In this document: in pieces, positions 35,374 through 44,867 of the stretch
Layout: the number at the start of each line of letters is the position of its first letter
Position numbering within the stretch: the stretch's first letter is position 1
DNA from: RGIG4079 sp045596365
Lineage (GTDB): Bacteria > Bacteroidota > Bacteroidia > Bacteroidales > Muribaculaceae
Assembly: GCA_045596365.1 (NCBI GenBank)
Contig: JAZOCE010000001.1
Coordinates: forward strand, 124,001 to 188,000
Length of the DNA stretch: 64,000 nt
Direction: 5' to 3'
Program-made: the position numbers and the translations under genes
The notes under the pieces: generated by a model
What the model was told of the DNA's origin: nothing
Database searches by the model: none
What the model saw: only the letters and a program-made list of their open reading frames with translations

Positions 35374-36384
35374 ATGACCAAAATCTTAGCATTAATAATT
35401 ATACTGTTCTATATTTGTGATGCAAATGCACAATGGCAATCCGATATTCTTGGAAACGGATACCAAATGAAATACATATATCATCCCGACGACTATAGTG
35501 GGACTGTTCGTTCTACAATAATAAAGAAAACTATTCCACAAGGTAAAAATAATAAAGGAGTGTTATATATACATGGATATAATGATTACTTTTTTCAAGA
35601 AGAATTAGGCAATCAATTTATTAAACATGGTATTAACTTTTATGCTACAGACTTACGTAAATATGGACGTTCCATTGTCAATAGAAGCACAATGTTTGAA
35701 GTTAGAGATTTAAGCGAATATTATGCTGACATTGATTCTGCGTTATACATCATGAAAGCTGATGGCATTTCTAATATATTCATTATGGGTCATTCTACAG
35801 GGGGATTAATTGCAACACTTTATGTGAAGAACCATCCCGATAAAACACTTAAAGGTTTAATTTTAAATAGTCCTTTTTATGAATGGAATATGTCAAAATT
35901 TATGAAATATGTATTAATCCCTATTGTTGGTGCGATTGGGAATGTATTTCCTAATATTTCTATACCTCAAGGAGAAAACACCGCCTACGGAGAAAGCCTG
36001 TTAAAAGATTTTCATGGGGAATGGGAATATAATCGTAATTGGAAACTAATGCAGTCACCGCCTGTCAGATCAGGGTGGTTGCAAGCAATTAATAAGGCCC
36101 ATGACGATATACTTATAGGCGAGCGAATAAAAATACCAATCCTTTTAATGCATTCCGATAAAAGTATATATGGTAATAAATGGGATGAATCATTTAATTG
36201 TGGAGATGCCGTATTAAATGTTCAAGACATATCTATTATCGGAAAAAGAATAGGGTATAATATAACAGAAGCCATCGTAGTTGATGGATTGCATGATTTG
36301 ACATTATCCCGAAAAGACGTTAGAAATGCTGTTTATTGTTGCATATTCCGATGGATAAATGGAATTATTCCTCTTTTGCATTAA
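35374..36384 (+). CDS. Exported alpha/beta hydrolase (lysophospholipase-like)
   Basis: A 336-residue protein with an N-terminal signal peptide (hydrophobic 4-15, likely cleaved after CDANA near 19), so it acts in the periplasm or beyond. The alpha/beta hydrolase fold shows VLYIHGYNDY for the oxyanion loop, the nucleophile serine in MGHSTGG near residue 141, ILLMHSDKS and the catalytic histidine in VDGLHDL near the end. The family includes monoacylglycerol lipases and lysophospholipases; the substrate is unknown. Its last 20 bases overlap the lipoprotein gene on the other strand. No clear promoter is seen. Confidence 0.85.
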   Translation: MTKILALIIILFYICDANAQWQSDILGNGYQMKYIYHPDDYSGTVRSTIIKKTIPQGKNNKGVLYIHGYNDYFFQEELGNQFIKHGINFYATDLRKYGRSIVNRSTMFEVRDLSEYYADIDSALYIMKADGISNIFIMGHSTGGLIATLYVKNHPDKTLKGLILNSPFYEWNMSKFMKYVLIPIVGAIGNVFPNISIPQGENTAYGESLLKDFHGEWEYNRNWKLMQSPPVRSGWLQAINKAHDDILIGERIKIPILLMHSDKSIYGNKWDESFNCGDAVLNVQDISIIGKRIGYNITEAIVVDGLHDLTLSRKDVRNAVYCCIFRWINGIIPLLH

Positions 36385-37210
36385 TTGTAGATTCATCTAA
36401 TGTACGTGCTATCTGATCTCTTGCCAATAAAAGTTGTTGTTCAAGAAATTCTTTACGACGGAAAGCCGATTTTAAATCAGAAATTATTGATGCATACTCA
36501 TGAGTAATGGCAAACGAGCTAATATCATCCTTACTCATTTTCACGCTTTTAGATTTATTTCCATTAAATCTTAATGTCATTAATTTATCGACATTAGCCC
36601 TTGTAAAAACGCCAAGAGTATCACATTCCTGACTAATAAATGTAATCATTTCCGTATTTCCTCTGCGATAATTTCTATCTCCATCATAAGCTACTGATGC
36701 CGTTGTAACTTCATCTCCGCCACACAAAAGAGATACAGATGTGTGTTTTATCGGATTCCCTACGAGAGACGAAATCACATAAAATTCACCTTCAGTTGTT
36801 ATACGTGCTTGAATTCCTGTTGTCTCAAACAGCGATTTATTCGCTTTTTTTGCAACAATATATGGCTCAACTAATCTTTTGTCATTAATTGTCTCAAAAC
36901 TTGACGACATTGCATTATATTTTACTTGAAGTGTAGCAATAATACTATCATTTTTTTCAAGTTCGTTTAATGTTGTTCCCTCTATCGCTTTTGGTCGCAT
37001 ATGCATTGCTTTGCGTCTCATCTCTACTTGAGAAGGATATACAACATCTATTGAATCTAATAATTTCAACGCTAAGTCATAATCTTCTGCAATTATATGC
37101 TTCTCTGCTTCAATCAATAACTTCTCTGCTTTTTGTTTATCACTATCACCACATGATACCACTAAAAATGTCAGAAATGAAAATAATATTTTAGTTACTG
37201 CGTTGTACAT
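36365..37210 (-). CDS. Lipoprotein of unknown function
   Basis: A 281-residue protein with a lipoprotein signal: hydrophobic segment and lipobox FLVVSCGDSDKQ, cysteine near residue 20. A short tetratricopeptide-like helical stretch follows (AEKLLIEAEKHIIAEDYDLA). The middle is a beta-rich region and the C-terminus (EFLEQQLLLARDQIARTL) could be a coiled coil. It starts inside the last codons of relA (20-base overlap), so translation may be coupled. I do not recognise the family. Confidence 0.8.
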   Translation of the reverse strand: MYNAVTKILFSFLTFLVVSCGDSDKQKAEKLLIEAEKHIIAEDYDLALKLLDSIDVVYPSQVEMRRKAMHMRPKAIEGTTLNELEKNDSIIATLQVKYNAMSSSFETINDKRLVEPYIVAKKANKSLFETTGIQARITTEGEFYVISSLVGNPIKHTSVSLLCGGDEVTTASVAYDGDRNYRRGNTEMITFISQECDTLGVFTRANVDKLMTLRFNGNKSKSVKMSKDDISSFAITHEYASIISDLKSAFRRKEFLEQQLLLARDQIARTLDESTINAKEE

Positions 37211-39395
37211 CTTTTACACCTTTTACTGTTTTTATTTTTTTAATCAAATTATTTAAAACATGAGTATCTAATACCCCTACGACAAGATATCCTTGAAAAA
37301 GCCCATCATTTGAATCAATAGAAATGTTTCTTAATGTCACATCTTTTTCTTTTGTTATTATTGATGTAATATTGGTTACAATTCCTATATCATCATGTCC
37401 AACAACTCTCAATGTCGCGCCAAATTGCGCCCCCAATTTCCCAGACCATTTCGTTGTAATAAGTCTATACGGATATTTCTCTCTTATATTATGAGCATTA
37501 GGACAATCTTTTCGGTGAATTTTTATAACCCCTTCAGCCGAAACAAAACCAAATACATCATCTCCATATATAGGGTTACAACATTTAGCCAATTTATAAT
37601 TTATTCCCTTTATATTATTACCAATTATCAATACATCACTATTACTTAAAGAATCCTCTTCATTGACTGATTGCAAAGAAAAACCTTCAGCTGAACGTAT
37701 TTCAATATTTTCTGTATTTGTCTTGGTCTCTAATTGAAGATATTCTTCAATGACAGCATTTACCTCTAATTTTTCTTGAGCAATATCATTATAGAAGTCC
37801 GTTACGGTTTTGTATCCTTTCTTCTTGATTATCTTCATCAGTAAAGATTCCTCCACATCAATTTTTCTATTTTTAAATCTTCGATGCAACAATTCTTTAC
37901 CCAAATCGGCAGATTTATTATCTTGCTCATGAACTGTTTGACGTATTTTATTGCGTGCTTTAGAAGTAACCACAAAATTTAACCAATCAAGTTTTGGAGA
38001 TTGATTTGAAGAAGTTAAAATTTCAACAGTATCACCACTTTTTAGACGATAATTAAGCTTCTGATTCTTACCATTTACCTTGCCCCCAATACAAGAACAC
38101 CCTAATTTTGAATGTATATTAAAAGCAAAATCCAATACAGATGCGCCCAATGGCAGTTTATATAAATCCCCTTTAGGTGTAAACACGAAAACTTCTTTAT
38201 TATAGATATCCATTTTCATGTTTTTCATTAACTCCATCGGTCCGGTCTCAGCAGCCTCAAGTATGTCTCGGACATTGTTCATCCATGTATCAAGATTAGA
38301 CTCACTTTTTATTCCCTTATATCTCCAATGTGCAGCAAGACCTTTCTCGGCAATAAGATCCATGCGCTTAGTTCTTATTTGAACTTCTACCCATTTATTC
38401 TCAGGACCATATACAGTTATGTGCAATGACTCATAGCCATTACTTTTAGGAATACTTAACCAATCTTTTAACCTCGACGGATTGGGTTGATACATATCTG
38501 TTATCAGCGAATATGCTAACCAACAATCACTTTTCTCTTTTTGAAGAGGAGAATCCAATATTATTCTGATTGCAAACAAATCAAATATTCCATCTAAATC
38601 ATTATTTTGCTTTCGCATTTTATTCCAGATGGAGTATATGGATTTTGTACGCCCTTTTACTTCAAATTTCAGTCCTGATGTTTCTAACTTTGTTTTTATT
38701 GGAGCAATAAAATCTGCAATATATTTATCCCGATTTTCTTTTGTTTCATTTAATTTACGCGCAATATCTGTATATATACCTCTATTAACGTACTTTAGAG
38801 ACATATCTTCAAGTTCAGATTTAATAGAGTATAATCCTAATCTATGAGCTAAAGGTGCATATAAATAATTAGATTCGTAAGCTACATCATGAACATATTT
38901 CTCATGATGATGATTTATTCTACGCATCAACGCCAAACGGTCAACAATCATTATAATAATTACTCTTATATCATCAGCAAATGTCAATAAAAGCTTTCTA
39001 AAATTATCACTTTCAACAGCGGCTTGCTTACTATATAAAGTTGAAACCTTTAATAATCCTTTTATCAGTTTAGCTACATCTTCGCCCCAATCTTTAACTA
39101 TATTTTCATTTAAAAGAAACCCTGATTTATAAAAATTAGATAATAATATTGCTATTAATATATTTTTATCCGGACTAATTTTTTCACACATCAAAACAGC
39201 AGTTTGAAGACTATGTAAAGTCGGATTTATACCATATCTATCTCTTTGATTATGGTTCTGATTAATCCCTTCCATCATAATCTTCTTTATTTTTATGATA
39301 TCAGTTGAATCTGAAATATTATAAGCATACCTTAAAATACGCTGATATAACACTTTTAATTCAGCTTTTTCGCTTATATTAAAATAGCTTGCCAT
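37191..39395 (-). CDS. relA: RelA/SpoT-family (p)ppGpp synthetase with a degenerate hydrolase domain
   Basis: A 734-residue long Rel protein. The N-terminal HD region keeps H61, but the HDxxED motif is replaced by LSNFYKSG (85-92) and the ADRLHNMR box reads VDRLALMR (151-158), so the hydrolase should be dead. The synthetase domain (about 230-360) is well kept: FDLFAIRIIL, LKDWLSIPKSNGYESLH and AEKGLAAHWRYKG. TGS (VFVFTPKGDLYKLP), a zinc-finger-like AKCCNPIYGD and a C-terminal ACT domain follow. It is probably a synthetase-only enzyme that makes the stringent-response alarmone. It follows engB by 14 bases. Confidence 0.93.
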   Translation of the reverse strand: MASYFNISEKAELKVLYQRILRYAYNISDSTDIIKIKKIMMEGINQNHNQRDRYGINPTLHSLQTAVLMCEKISPDKNILIAILLSNFYKSGFLLNENIVKDWGEDVAKLIKGLLKVSTLYSKQAAVESDNFRKLLLTFADDIRVIIIMIVDRLALMRRINHHHEKYVHDVAYESNYLYAPLAHRLGLYSIKSELEDMSLKYVNRGIYTDIARKLNETKENRDKYIADFIAPIKTKLETSGLKFEVKGRTKSIYSIWNKMRKQNNDLDGIFDLFAIRIILDSPLQKEKSDCWLAYSLITDMYQPNPSRLKDWLSIPKSNGYESLHITVYGPENKWVEVQIRTKRMDLIAEKGLAAHWRYKGIKSESNLDTWMNNVRDILEAAETGPMELMKNMKMDIYNKEVFVFTPKGDLYKLPLGASVLDFAFNIHSKLGCSCIGGKVNGKNQKLNYRLKSGDTVEILTSSNQSPKLDWLNFVVTSKARNKIRQTVHEQDNKSADLGKELLHRRFKNRKIDVEESLLMKIIKKKGYKTVTDFYNDIAQEKLEVNAVIEEYLQLETKTNTENIEIRSAEGFSLQSVNEEDSLSNSDVLIIGNNIKGINYKLAKCCNPIYGDDVFGFVSAEGVIKIHRKDCPNAHNIREKYPYRLITTKWSGKLGAQFGATLRVVGHDDIGIVTNITSIITKEKDVTLRNISIDSNDGLFQGYLVVGVLDTHVLNNLIKKIKTVKGVKDVQRSN

Positions 39396-39409
39396 ATAGG
39401 GAGTTTCTA

Positions 39410-40012
39410 TTATTCAATCATCATATTGTTTATTTCTTCAATATAATCAAGTATTTCATCTCGACCTCTTCCATCTATACTTGATGACATAAAGATCGGG
39501 GGGAGTTCTTCCCATTGTTCTAACAACCCTTTGGTATATTTAATAACATTGCGTCGTCCTGCTTCAGGGCCTAATTTATCTAACTTAGTAAAGATTATAC
39601 TAAATGGCACAGCATTTTCGCCAAGCCATTCCATAAATTCCAAATCTATCTTTTGTGGATCAAGACGAGAATCTATCAAGACAAATAGATTTGTCATTTG
39701 CTGACGCTCAAGAATATATCCTTCAATCATTTTACGCAATTTATCGCGACTATCTTTTCCTCGTTGCGCAAAGCCATAGCCAGGTAAATCGACAATATAC
39801 CATTCTTCATTGATAATAAAATGATTTATCAACATTGTTTTCCCTGGTGTTGATGATGTGTGTGCAAGATTTTTACGCCCTGTGAGCATGTTTATTAACG
39901 ATGATTTCCCCACATTGGATCGCCCAATAAAAGCATACTCATTTTTATCAGAAATTGGGCATTTAGTAACATCTGGGCTACTTATTTCAAATTTTGCACT
40001 ATTAATTTTCAT
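39410..40012 (-). CDS. engB: Ribosome biogenesis GTPase EngB (YsxC/YihA)
   Basis: A small TRAFAC GTPase needed for 50S assembly. The chosen start at 40012 gives 200 residues and the typical opening MKINSAKFEISSPD; an upstream in-frame start gives 217. Motifs are GRSNVGKSSLINML, the effector STPGKT, DLPGYGFA, TKLDKLG and SSSIDGRG. It heads the run engB-relA-lipoprotein. A box TAACTTTA (40033-40040) is one base off the -7 consensus. Confidence 0.95.
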   Translation of the reverse strand: MKINSAKFEISSPDVTKCPISDKNEYAFIGRSNVGKSSLINMLTGRKNLAHTSSTPGKTMLINHFIINEEWYIVDLPGYGFAQRGKDSRDKLRKMIEGYILERQQMTNLFVLIDSRLDPQKIDLEFMEWLGENAVPFSIIFTKLDKLGPEAGRRNVIKYTKGLLEQWEELPPIFMSSSIDGRGRDEILDYIEEINNMMIE

Positions 40013-40102
40013 ATCAAAGTAATTTAGTAATGTAAAGTTAGCTATTATCATTTTATTAAGCAACCATTTATATTGAAGTTTAAATAATTCACCAATAATA
40101 AT

Positions 40103-40110
40103 TACCTTTG
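40103..40110 (+). promoter_or_regulatory. Putative -7 box of trmN6
   Basis: TACCTTTG lies 21 bases before the ATG at 40132. An in-frame TTG at 40108 falls inside the box and is rejected as a start. Confidence 0.55.
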
Positions 40111-40131
40111 CATTGTTTTTTTAATAACAAA

Positions 40132-40854
40132 ATGGATAAGAGTAAAAGAGAATCTGTTTTTAAATTCAAGCATTTTCACGTAAAAAATGAAAATAGCGCA
40201 ATGAAGGTAGGCACAGATGGGGTATTACTTGGAGCATGGGCAGATTTCACGTCAGCTCATAATATTTTAGATATTGGGACTGGGACAGGTCTAATTGCAT
40301 TAATGGCAGCTCAACGAAGTAATGCAACTATCATTGGAGTAGAAATAGATTGTACTGCAGCAAACGAAGCAAAAGAAAACATTAATGCATCACCATGGCA
40401 AAAACGCATATCTGTAATCAATAGTGATATTACACATATCATTAAAGATTTAAAAAAATTTGACCATATTGTAAGTAATCCACCTTTTTTTATGAATGGG
40501 ATTTTAGCCCCTGATTCCTCTCGTGCCACAGCAAGACATTGCAATTCACTAAATTTCTCTTCTCTAATTTCTATTGCATATAACCGATTAAGCAAAAATG
40601 GAAAACTTTCATTTATATCACCTTACGATAATAAAGAGAATATCATATATAATGCAACATTATACAATATGACGATTTCTCGATATACCGAAGTCTATTC
40701 AAATCCGAAGAAAGTTGTTCCTGTGCGTATTTTATGTGAATTAACATTACAACATACCACTACTGATAAGTCCAAACTTTATATTCGTGATATTGATAAT
40801 AAATACTCTTCGGAATATATAAATTTAACAAAAGAATTTTATTTAAACTTTTAA
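40132..40854 (+). CDS. trmN6: tRNA1(Val) (adenine37-N6)-methyltransferase
   Basis: A 240-residue class I SAM methyltransferase of the YfiC/TrmN6 family, which methylates A37 beside the anticodon of tRNA-Val. It shows FKFKHFHVKNE at the start, AMKVGTDGVLLGAWA, the SAM motif DIGTGTGLIALMA and the catalytic NPPFF. NPPFF with the TDGVLLGAW segment separates it from other N6-adenine enzymes. Four bases separate it from the CPBP protease gene, so the two are likely cotranscribed. Confidence 0.92.
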   Translation: MDKSKRESVFKFKHFHVKNENSAMKVGTDGVLLGAWADFTSAHNILDIGTGTGLIALMAAQRSNATIIGVEIDCTAANEAKENINASPWQKRISVINSDITHIIKDLKKFDHIVSNPPFFMNGILAPDSSRATARHCNSLNFSSLISIAYNRLSKNGKLSFISPYDNKENIIYNATLYNMTISRYTEVYSNPKKVVPVRILCELTLQHTTTDKSKLYIRDIDNKYSSEYINLTKEFYLNF

Positions 40855-40858
40855 CGAC

Positions 40859-41776
40859 ATGAATAATATTAAACCAACACAATTATCATTTGGCAAAAAA
40901 ATAGGATTATTTCTATGTTTATGGTTATTTGCGACAATAATAGGTAGTTTCATTGTCGGATTTATAACATTGAAATTTGGCGCAAACTCGACTCCGGCAT
41001 TGCGCATCGCAACAATATTACAAGATGTTATCATTTTCATATTGCCGGCAATTGCAACTGCAATGTTAATAACTCGTTTACCTGCCACATTTCTTGCCAT
41101 AGATAAAACTTCAAAATATAAAAATTACCTTTTAACCATTCTGACAATGTTAGTAAGTATTCCGGCTATGAATTTCATTATCGAATGGAATGCCTCCATG
41201 CAATTTCCTGAATCCATTAAAGGATTGGAAAATTGGATGCGTAATAGCGAAAACAATGCTGCAATAATGGTAAAGACCTTGTTGGGACAACCCGATATTC
41301 CAAACTTATTAATGTCAATTCTCATAGTAGGAGTTCTTGCAGGGCTTAGCGAGGAATTATTTTTCAGAGGTGCATTACAAAAAATACTATTATCAAAGCC
41401 AATGAATATTCACATTGCAATATGGGTAACTGCATTTATTTTTAGCGCAATACACATGCAATTCTATGGTTTCATTCCTCGTTTACTATTAGGCGCTTTC
41501 TTTGGCTACCTTGTAGTGTGGAGTGGCTCATTATGGCTACCTATTGTCGCACACGCATTTAACAACATAACGACCGTATTTGTTACATGGCTATATAATA
41601 AAGGATGTATAGATAGCGACCCAAACCAACTTGGAGCATCAATGACACCATTAGATACAATAGTCGCAATAACTAGCGTTATTGCGACTATTGGAATGAT
41701 TATCTATTTAAAAAAATCGTTTAGTCAAACTTCTTGCGATGAAAAACAAAACCACGCCCAAGATATTTCTCTTTAA
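40859..41776 (+). CDS. CPBP-family intramembrane metalloprotease
   Basis: A 305-residue membrane protein with about eight hydrophobic segments. The CPBP (Abi/CAAX protease) motifs are EELFFRG, FSAIHMQF and AHAFNNI, giving the glutamate and histidine metal site in the membrane. Relatives process prenylated proteins or bacteriocins; the substrate here is unknown. Its last 56 bases overlap the end of lptB on the opposite strand. Confidence 0.9.
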   Translation: MNNIKPTQLSFGKKIGLFLCLWLFATIIGSFIVGFITLKFGANSTPALRIATILQDVIIFILPAIATAMLITRLPATFLAIDKTSKYKNYLLTILTMLVSIPAMNFIIEWNASMQFPESIKGLENWMRNSENNAAIMVKTLLGQPDIPNLLMSILIVGVLAGLSEELFFRGALQKILLSKPMNIHIAIWVTAFIFSAIHMQFYGFIPRLLLGAFFGYLVVWSGSLWLPIVAHAFNNITTVFVTWLYNKGCIDSDPNQLGASMTPLDTIVAITSVIATIGMIIYLKKSFSQTSCDEKQNHAQDISL

Positions 41777-42512
41777 CGACAGGATTTTCTGCAAGTTCTT
41801 CTGAAGTTCCTTGAAATAATATTTTACCCTCAAACAGTAAATAAGCGCGATCTGTAATACTTAATGTTTCAGGTGCATTATGGTCTGTTATCAGAATTCC
41901 TATATTCTTCTCTTTGAGTTTATATACTACCGATTGAATATCTTCTACCGCAATAGGGTCAACTCCGGCAAAAGGTTCATCAAGCATTATAAACTTGGGG
42001 TTTATAGCCAAACAACGAGCAATTTCAGTACGACGGCGTTCTCCTCCCGACAATTGATCTCCGAGATTTTTACGCACTTTGTGTAAATTAAATTCATCTA
42101 TTAAACTCTCTAATTTTTCACGCTGATACTCCTTTGTAGTATTTGTCATTTCAAGCACCGAGCGAATATTATCCTCTACGCTTAATTTGCGAAATACTGA
42201 TGGCTCTTGAGCCAAATATCCAATTCCATTTTGTGCACGTTTATACATTGGATATTTGGTTATATTCATATCGTTAAGAAATATCTGTCCTTCATTTGGA
42301 GTAATAAGACCTACTGTCATATAAAATGTTGTTGTCTTACCGGCACCATTCGGGCCAAGCAATCCCACAATTTCACCTTGAGTAACATCAATAGATACAT
42401 GATTAACTACCGTACGTTGACGATATTTCTTAACTAAATTATCTGTACGAAGCACCATCTTCTCCTCTGATGGAGTGTTTGTAATTATTTCTGATCTATT
42501 TTGTCCTTCCAT
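41721..42512 (-). CDS. lptB: LPS export ABC transporter ATP-binding protein
   Basis: LptB powers extraction of lipopolysaccharide from the inner membrane. The protein has 263 residues. Walker A is GPNGAGKTTTFYM, the Q-loop LAQEPSVFR, the signature LSGGERRRTEIARCL, Walker B FIMLDEPFAGVDP and the switch ITDHNAPETL. The first 18 residues are an extension before MVLRTDNLVKKY; the true start may be the ATG at 42458. It follows udk by 12 bases. It works with the Lpx products made at 13.7-16.9 kb. Confidence 0.94.
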   Translation of the reverse strand: MEGQNRSEIITNTPSEEKMVLRTDNLVKKYRQRTVVNHVSIDVTQGEIVGLLGPNGAGKTTTFYMTVGLITPNEGQIFLNDMNITKYPMYKRAQNGIGYLAQEPSVFRKLSVEDNIRSVLEMTNTTKEYQREKLESLIDEFNLHKVRKNLGDQLSGGERRRTEIARCLAINPKFIMLDEPFAGVDPIAVEDIQSVVYKLKEKNIGILITDHNAPETLSITDRAYLLFEGKILFQGTSEELAENPVVKEKYLGRGFVFHRKKFD

Positions 42513-42524
42513 CTTTCATTTATT

Positions 42525-43136
42525 TTATTTTTTCAATTGAGCCTTGATATAATCTGTTAATAAATTTATTGCAACGACATTATTTCCACCTTGGGGGACA
42601 ATAATATCTGCATAACGTTTTGTCGGCTCTATATATAATGCATGCATTGGTTTTAATATATCTTGATATCGGTCTATAACCATCATAGGAGTACGACCTC
42701 TTTCTACACAATCACGAGCAATAACTCTTATCAAACGTTCATCGGCATCAGCATCTACAAACACTTTAACATCCATCATGTCTCGTAAAACATCATCGTT
42801 TAAAACCAATATACCCTCTACAATAACAACATCGCAGGGGTTTATTTTTATAGTTTCCTCTTGACGTGTACATGACAAGTAGGAGTATGTGGGCATTTCT
42901 ATTGAATTTCCTTTTTTTAACTCTTGTAAATGTTGTACAAGCAAAGTCCACTCAATAGAAACAGGTTCGTCAAAATTTATTTTATTCCGTTCTTCAACAG
43001 GGATATGACTTGAATCTTTATAATAAGAATCTTGTGGTATTATTGCTACCTCTCCTGCGGGAAAACTACTCTGTATTTTATTAACTACAGTAGTTTTTCC
43101 AGAACCTGTTCCTCCAGCTATGCCAATTATAATCAT
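42525..43136 (-). CDS. udk: Uridine kinase
   Basis: Udk phosphorylates uridine and cytidine in pyrimidine salvage. The 203 residues begin with the P-loop IGIAGGTGSGKTTVV. They contain IPQDSYYKD, NFDEPVSIEW, VIVEGILVL and the lid RVIARDCVERGRTP. It is transcribed from a TAAGTTTG promoter together with lptB. Confidence 0.96.
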   Translation of the reverse strand: MIIIGIAGGTGSGKTTVVNKIQSSFPAGEVAIIPQDSYYKDSSHIPVEERNKINFDEPVSIEWTLLVQHLQELKKGNSIEMPTYSYLSCTRQEETIKINPCDVVIVEGILVLNDDVLRDMMDVKVFVDADADERLIRVIARDCVERGRTPMMVIDRYQDILKPMHALYIEPTKRYADIIVPQGGNNVVAINLLTDYIKAQLKK

Positions 43137-43159
43137 AACTTGTATTATTAAATTAACTA

Positions 43160-43167
43160 CAAACTTA
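43160..43167 (-). promoter_or_regulatory. Putative -7 box of udk-lptB
   Basis: TAAGTTTG on the minus strand, 24 bases before the udk start. Confidence 0.55.
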
Positions 43168-43275
43168 ACAAAAAAATCAGAGTCTTCCTTTATATTTAAG
43201 CTAAATTTACCTTCTTATTGGTATTATTGGCTAAACATGAAACAAAAACAATATTAATTTTGGAAAGAAAATGAC

Positions 43276-43283
43276 TAACTTTG
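43276..43283 (+). promoter_or_regulatory. Putative -7 box of mlaE-mlaF
   Basis: TAACTTTG, 21 bases before the mlaE start. Confidence 0.6.
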
Positions 43284-43303
43284 TCATCGCAAAATAATTA
43301 ATC

Positions 43304-44053
43304 ATGACTATAGTATCTGCATTAGAAACTTTTGGCAAATATTGCCTATTTATAAAACGTGTGTTCACTATTCCTGATCGATGGAGAGTTTTCTTTAAAC
43401 GCACAACTTTTGAAATTTCTAAATTAGGCGTTGATTCCATTCCATTGGTACTTATTATTGCTGTATTCATTGGTGCGGTTATTGCTATTCAAATGCAATT
43501 AAACATTATGTCTCCGCTGATACCCTCATACTCTGTTGGGCTTGCCACACGTGAGATTGTACTACTCGAATTTTCATCATCAATATTAGGCTTAATATTA
43601 GCCGGGAAAGTAGGCTCTAATATTGCTTCAGAGATTGGCACAATGCGTGTAACCGAACAGATTGATGCTCTTGAAATCATGGGAGTTAATTCATGTAATT
43701 TCCTTGTGTTACCCAAGATTGTAGCATTCTTGATTTTTATGCCGGTGCTTGTGGTATTTTGTATGATTACATCTCTTTTTGGAGGATATCTTGTTGCTAT
43801 ATTCACCGATTTATTTCCTGCATCTACCTATATATATGGCATACAAACATTATTTGTTGAATGGTATGTGTGGTATGCATTAATTAAATCACTTGTATTC
43901 TCATTCATTATTACATCAGTAGCTGCATTCTTCGGCTATTATGTAAAAGGAGGAGCATTGCAAGTAGGTAAAGCAAGTACAAATGCTGTAGTATCAAGCA
44001 GTATTCTCATTCTTTTATTAGACGTTGTACTCACTAAACTTTTGCTACAATGA
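43304..44053 (+). CDS. mlaE: MlaE/YrbE-type lipid transport permease
   Basis: The inner-membrane permease of the Mla system that moves phospholipid between the membranes. The protein has 249 residues, with about five hydrophobic segments and the family core ATREIVLLEFSSSILGLILA, then GKVGSNIASEIGTMRVTEQI. It overlaps mlaF by four bases (ATGA), indicating translational coupling. The substrate-binding MCE protein (MlaD) is not in the window after mlaF; an unrelated CoiA-like gene follows instead. Confidence 0.93.
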   Translation: MTIVSALETFGKYCLFIKRVFTIPDRWRVFFKRTTFEISKLGVDSIPLVLIIAVFIGAVIAIQMQLNIMSPLIPSYSVGLATREIVLLEFSSSILGLILAGKVGSNIASEIGTMRVTEQIDALEIMGVNSCNFLVLPKIVAFLIFMPVLVVFCMITSLFGGYLVAIFTDLFPASTYIYGIQTLFVEWYVWYALIKSLVFSFIITSVAAFFGYYVKGGALQVGKASTNAVVSSSILILLLDVVLTKLLLQ

Positions 44054-44814
44054 TTAAAGTTAAAAATATCACAAAATCTTTTGATGAAAAGACTATATTA
44101 TATAACGTTGATGCTCAATTCTATGCAGGAAAGACCAACTTGATTATCGGTCAAAGTGGATCCGGGAAAACTGTACTTATGAAATCAATCGTAGGTCTTG
44201 TAAAACCCGAAGAGGGTGAGATCCTTTATAATGGGCGAGACCTAATGAAAATGACACCAGATCAAATAAAAGACCTCCGCAAAGAAATCGGAATGTTATT
44301 TCAAGGATCTGCATTGTTTGATTACGAAACAGTTTTAGGCAATGTAATGTTTCCATTGGTAATGTTTACCGAGATGACTCAAGCCGAGATGAGAGACCGT
44401 GCATTGTTTTGTCTTGAACGTGTCAACCTCAAAGGTGCCGACAAAAAATACCCATCAGAACTATCCGGGGGCATGCAGAAACGTGTTGCCATTGCTCGCG
44501 CCATTGCACTAAACCCCAAATATCTTTTCTGCGATGAACCGAACTCAGGGCTTGACCCCAAGACCTCAATACTCATTGATGAATTGTTAAGAGATATTAC
44601 CCATGAATATCAAATGACAACAATCATCAATACCCACGATATGAACTCAGTATTGGGAATAGGGGAGAACATCATCTTCCTTAACAAAGGGCATAAAGAA
44701 TGGGTGGGAGACATGTCTCAAATCTATACAAGCGACAACCAAGCCCTCAATGACTTTGTCTTTGCTACCGACCTATTCCAAGAGGTAAAAAACTTCCTCA
44801 TTTCCCAAAAATAA
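44050..44814 (+). CDS. mlaF: MlaF-type ABC transporter ATP-binding protein
   Basis: The ATPase of the Mla lipid transporter. It has 254 residues. Walker A is GQSGSGKTVLMKS, the signature LSGGMQKRVAIARAIA, Walker B LFCDEPNSGLDP and the switch INTHDMNS. The start overlaps mlaE. Pairing with MlaE supports a lipid rather than a drug role. Confidence 0.94.
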   Translation: MIKVKNITKSFDEKTILYNVDAQFYAGKTNLIIGQSGSGKTVLMKSIVGLVKPEEGEILYNGRDLMKMTPDQIKDLRKEIGMLFQGSALFDYETVLGNVMFPLVMFTEMTQAEMRDRALFCLERVNLKGADKKYPSELSGGMQKRVAIARAIALNPKYLFCDEPNSGLDPKTSILIDELLRDITHEYQMTTIINTHDMNSVLGIGENIIFLNKGHKEWVGDMSQIYTSDNQALNDFVFATDLFQEVKNFLISQK

Positions 44815-44867
44815 TAGAGAACTATAACTTCGCTAATAGATGGAATATTATTTTAGATTAAAATAAT

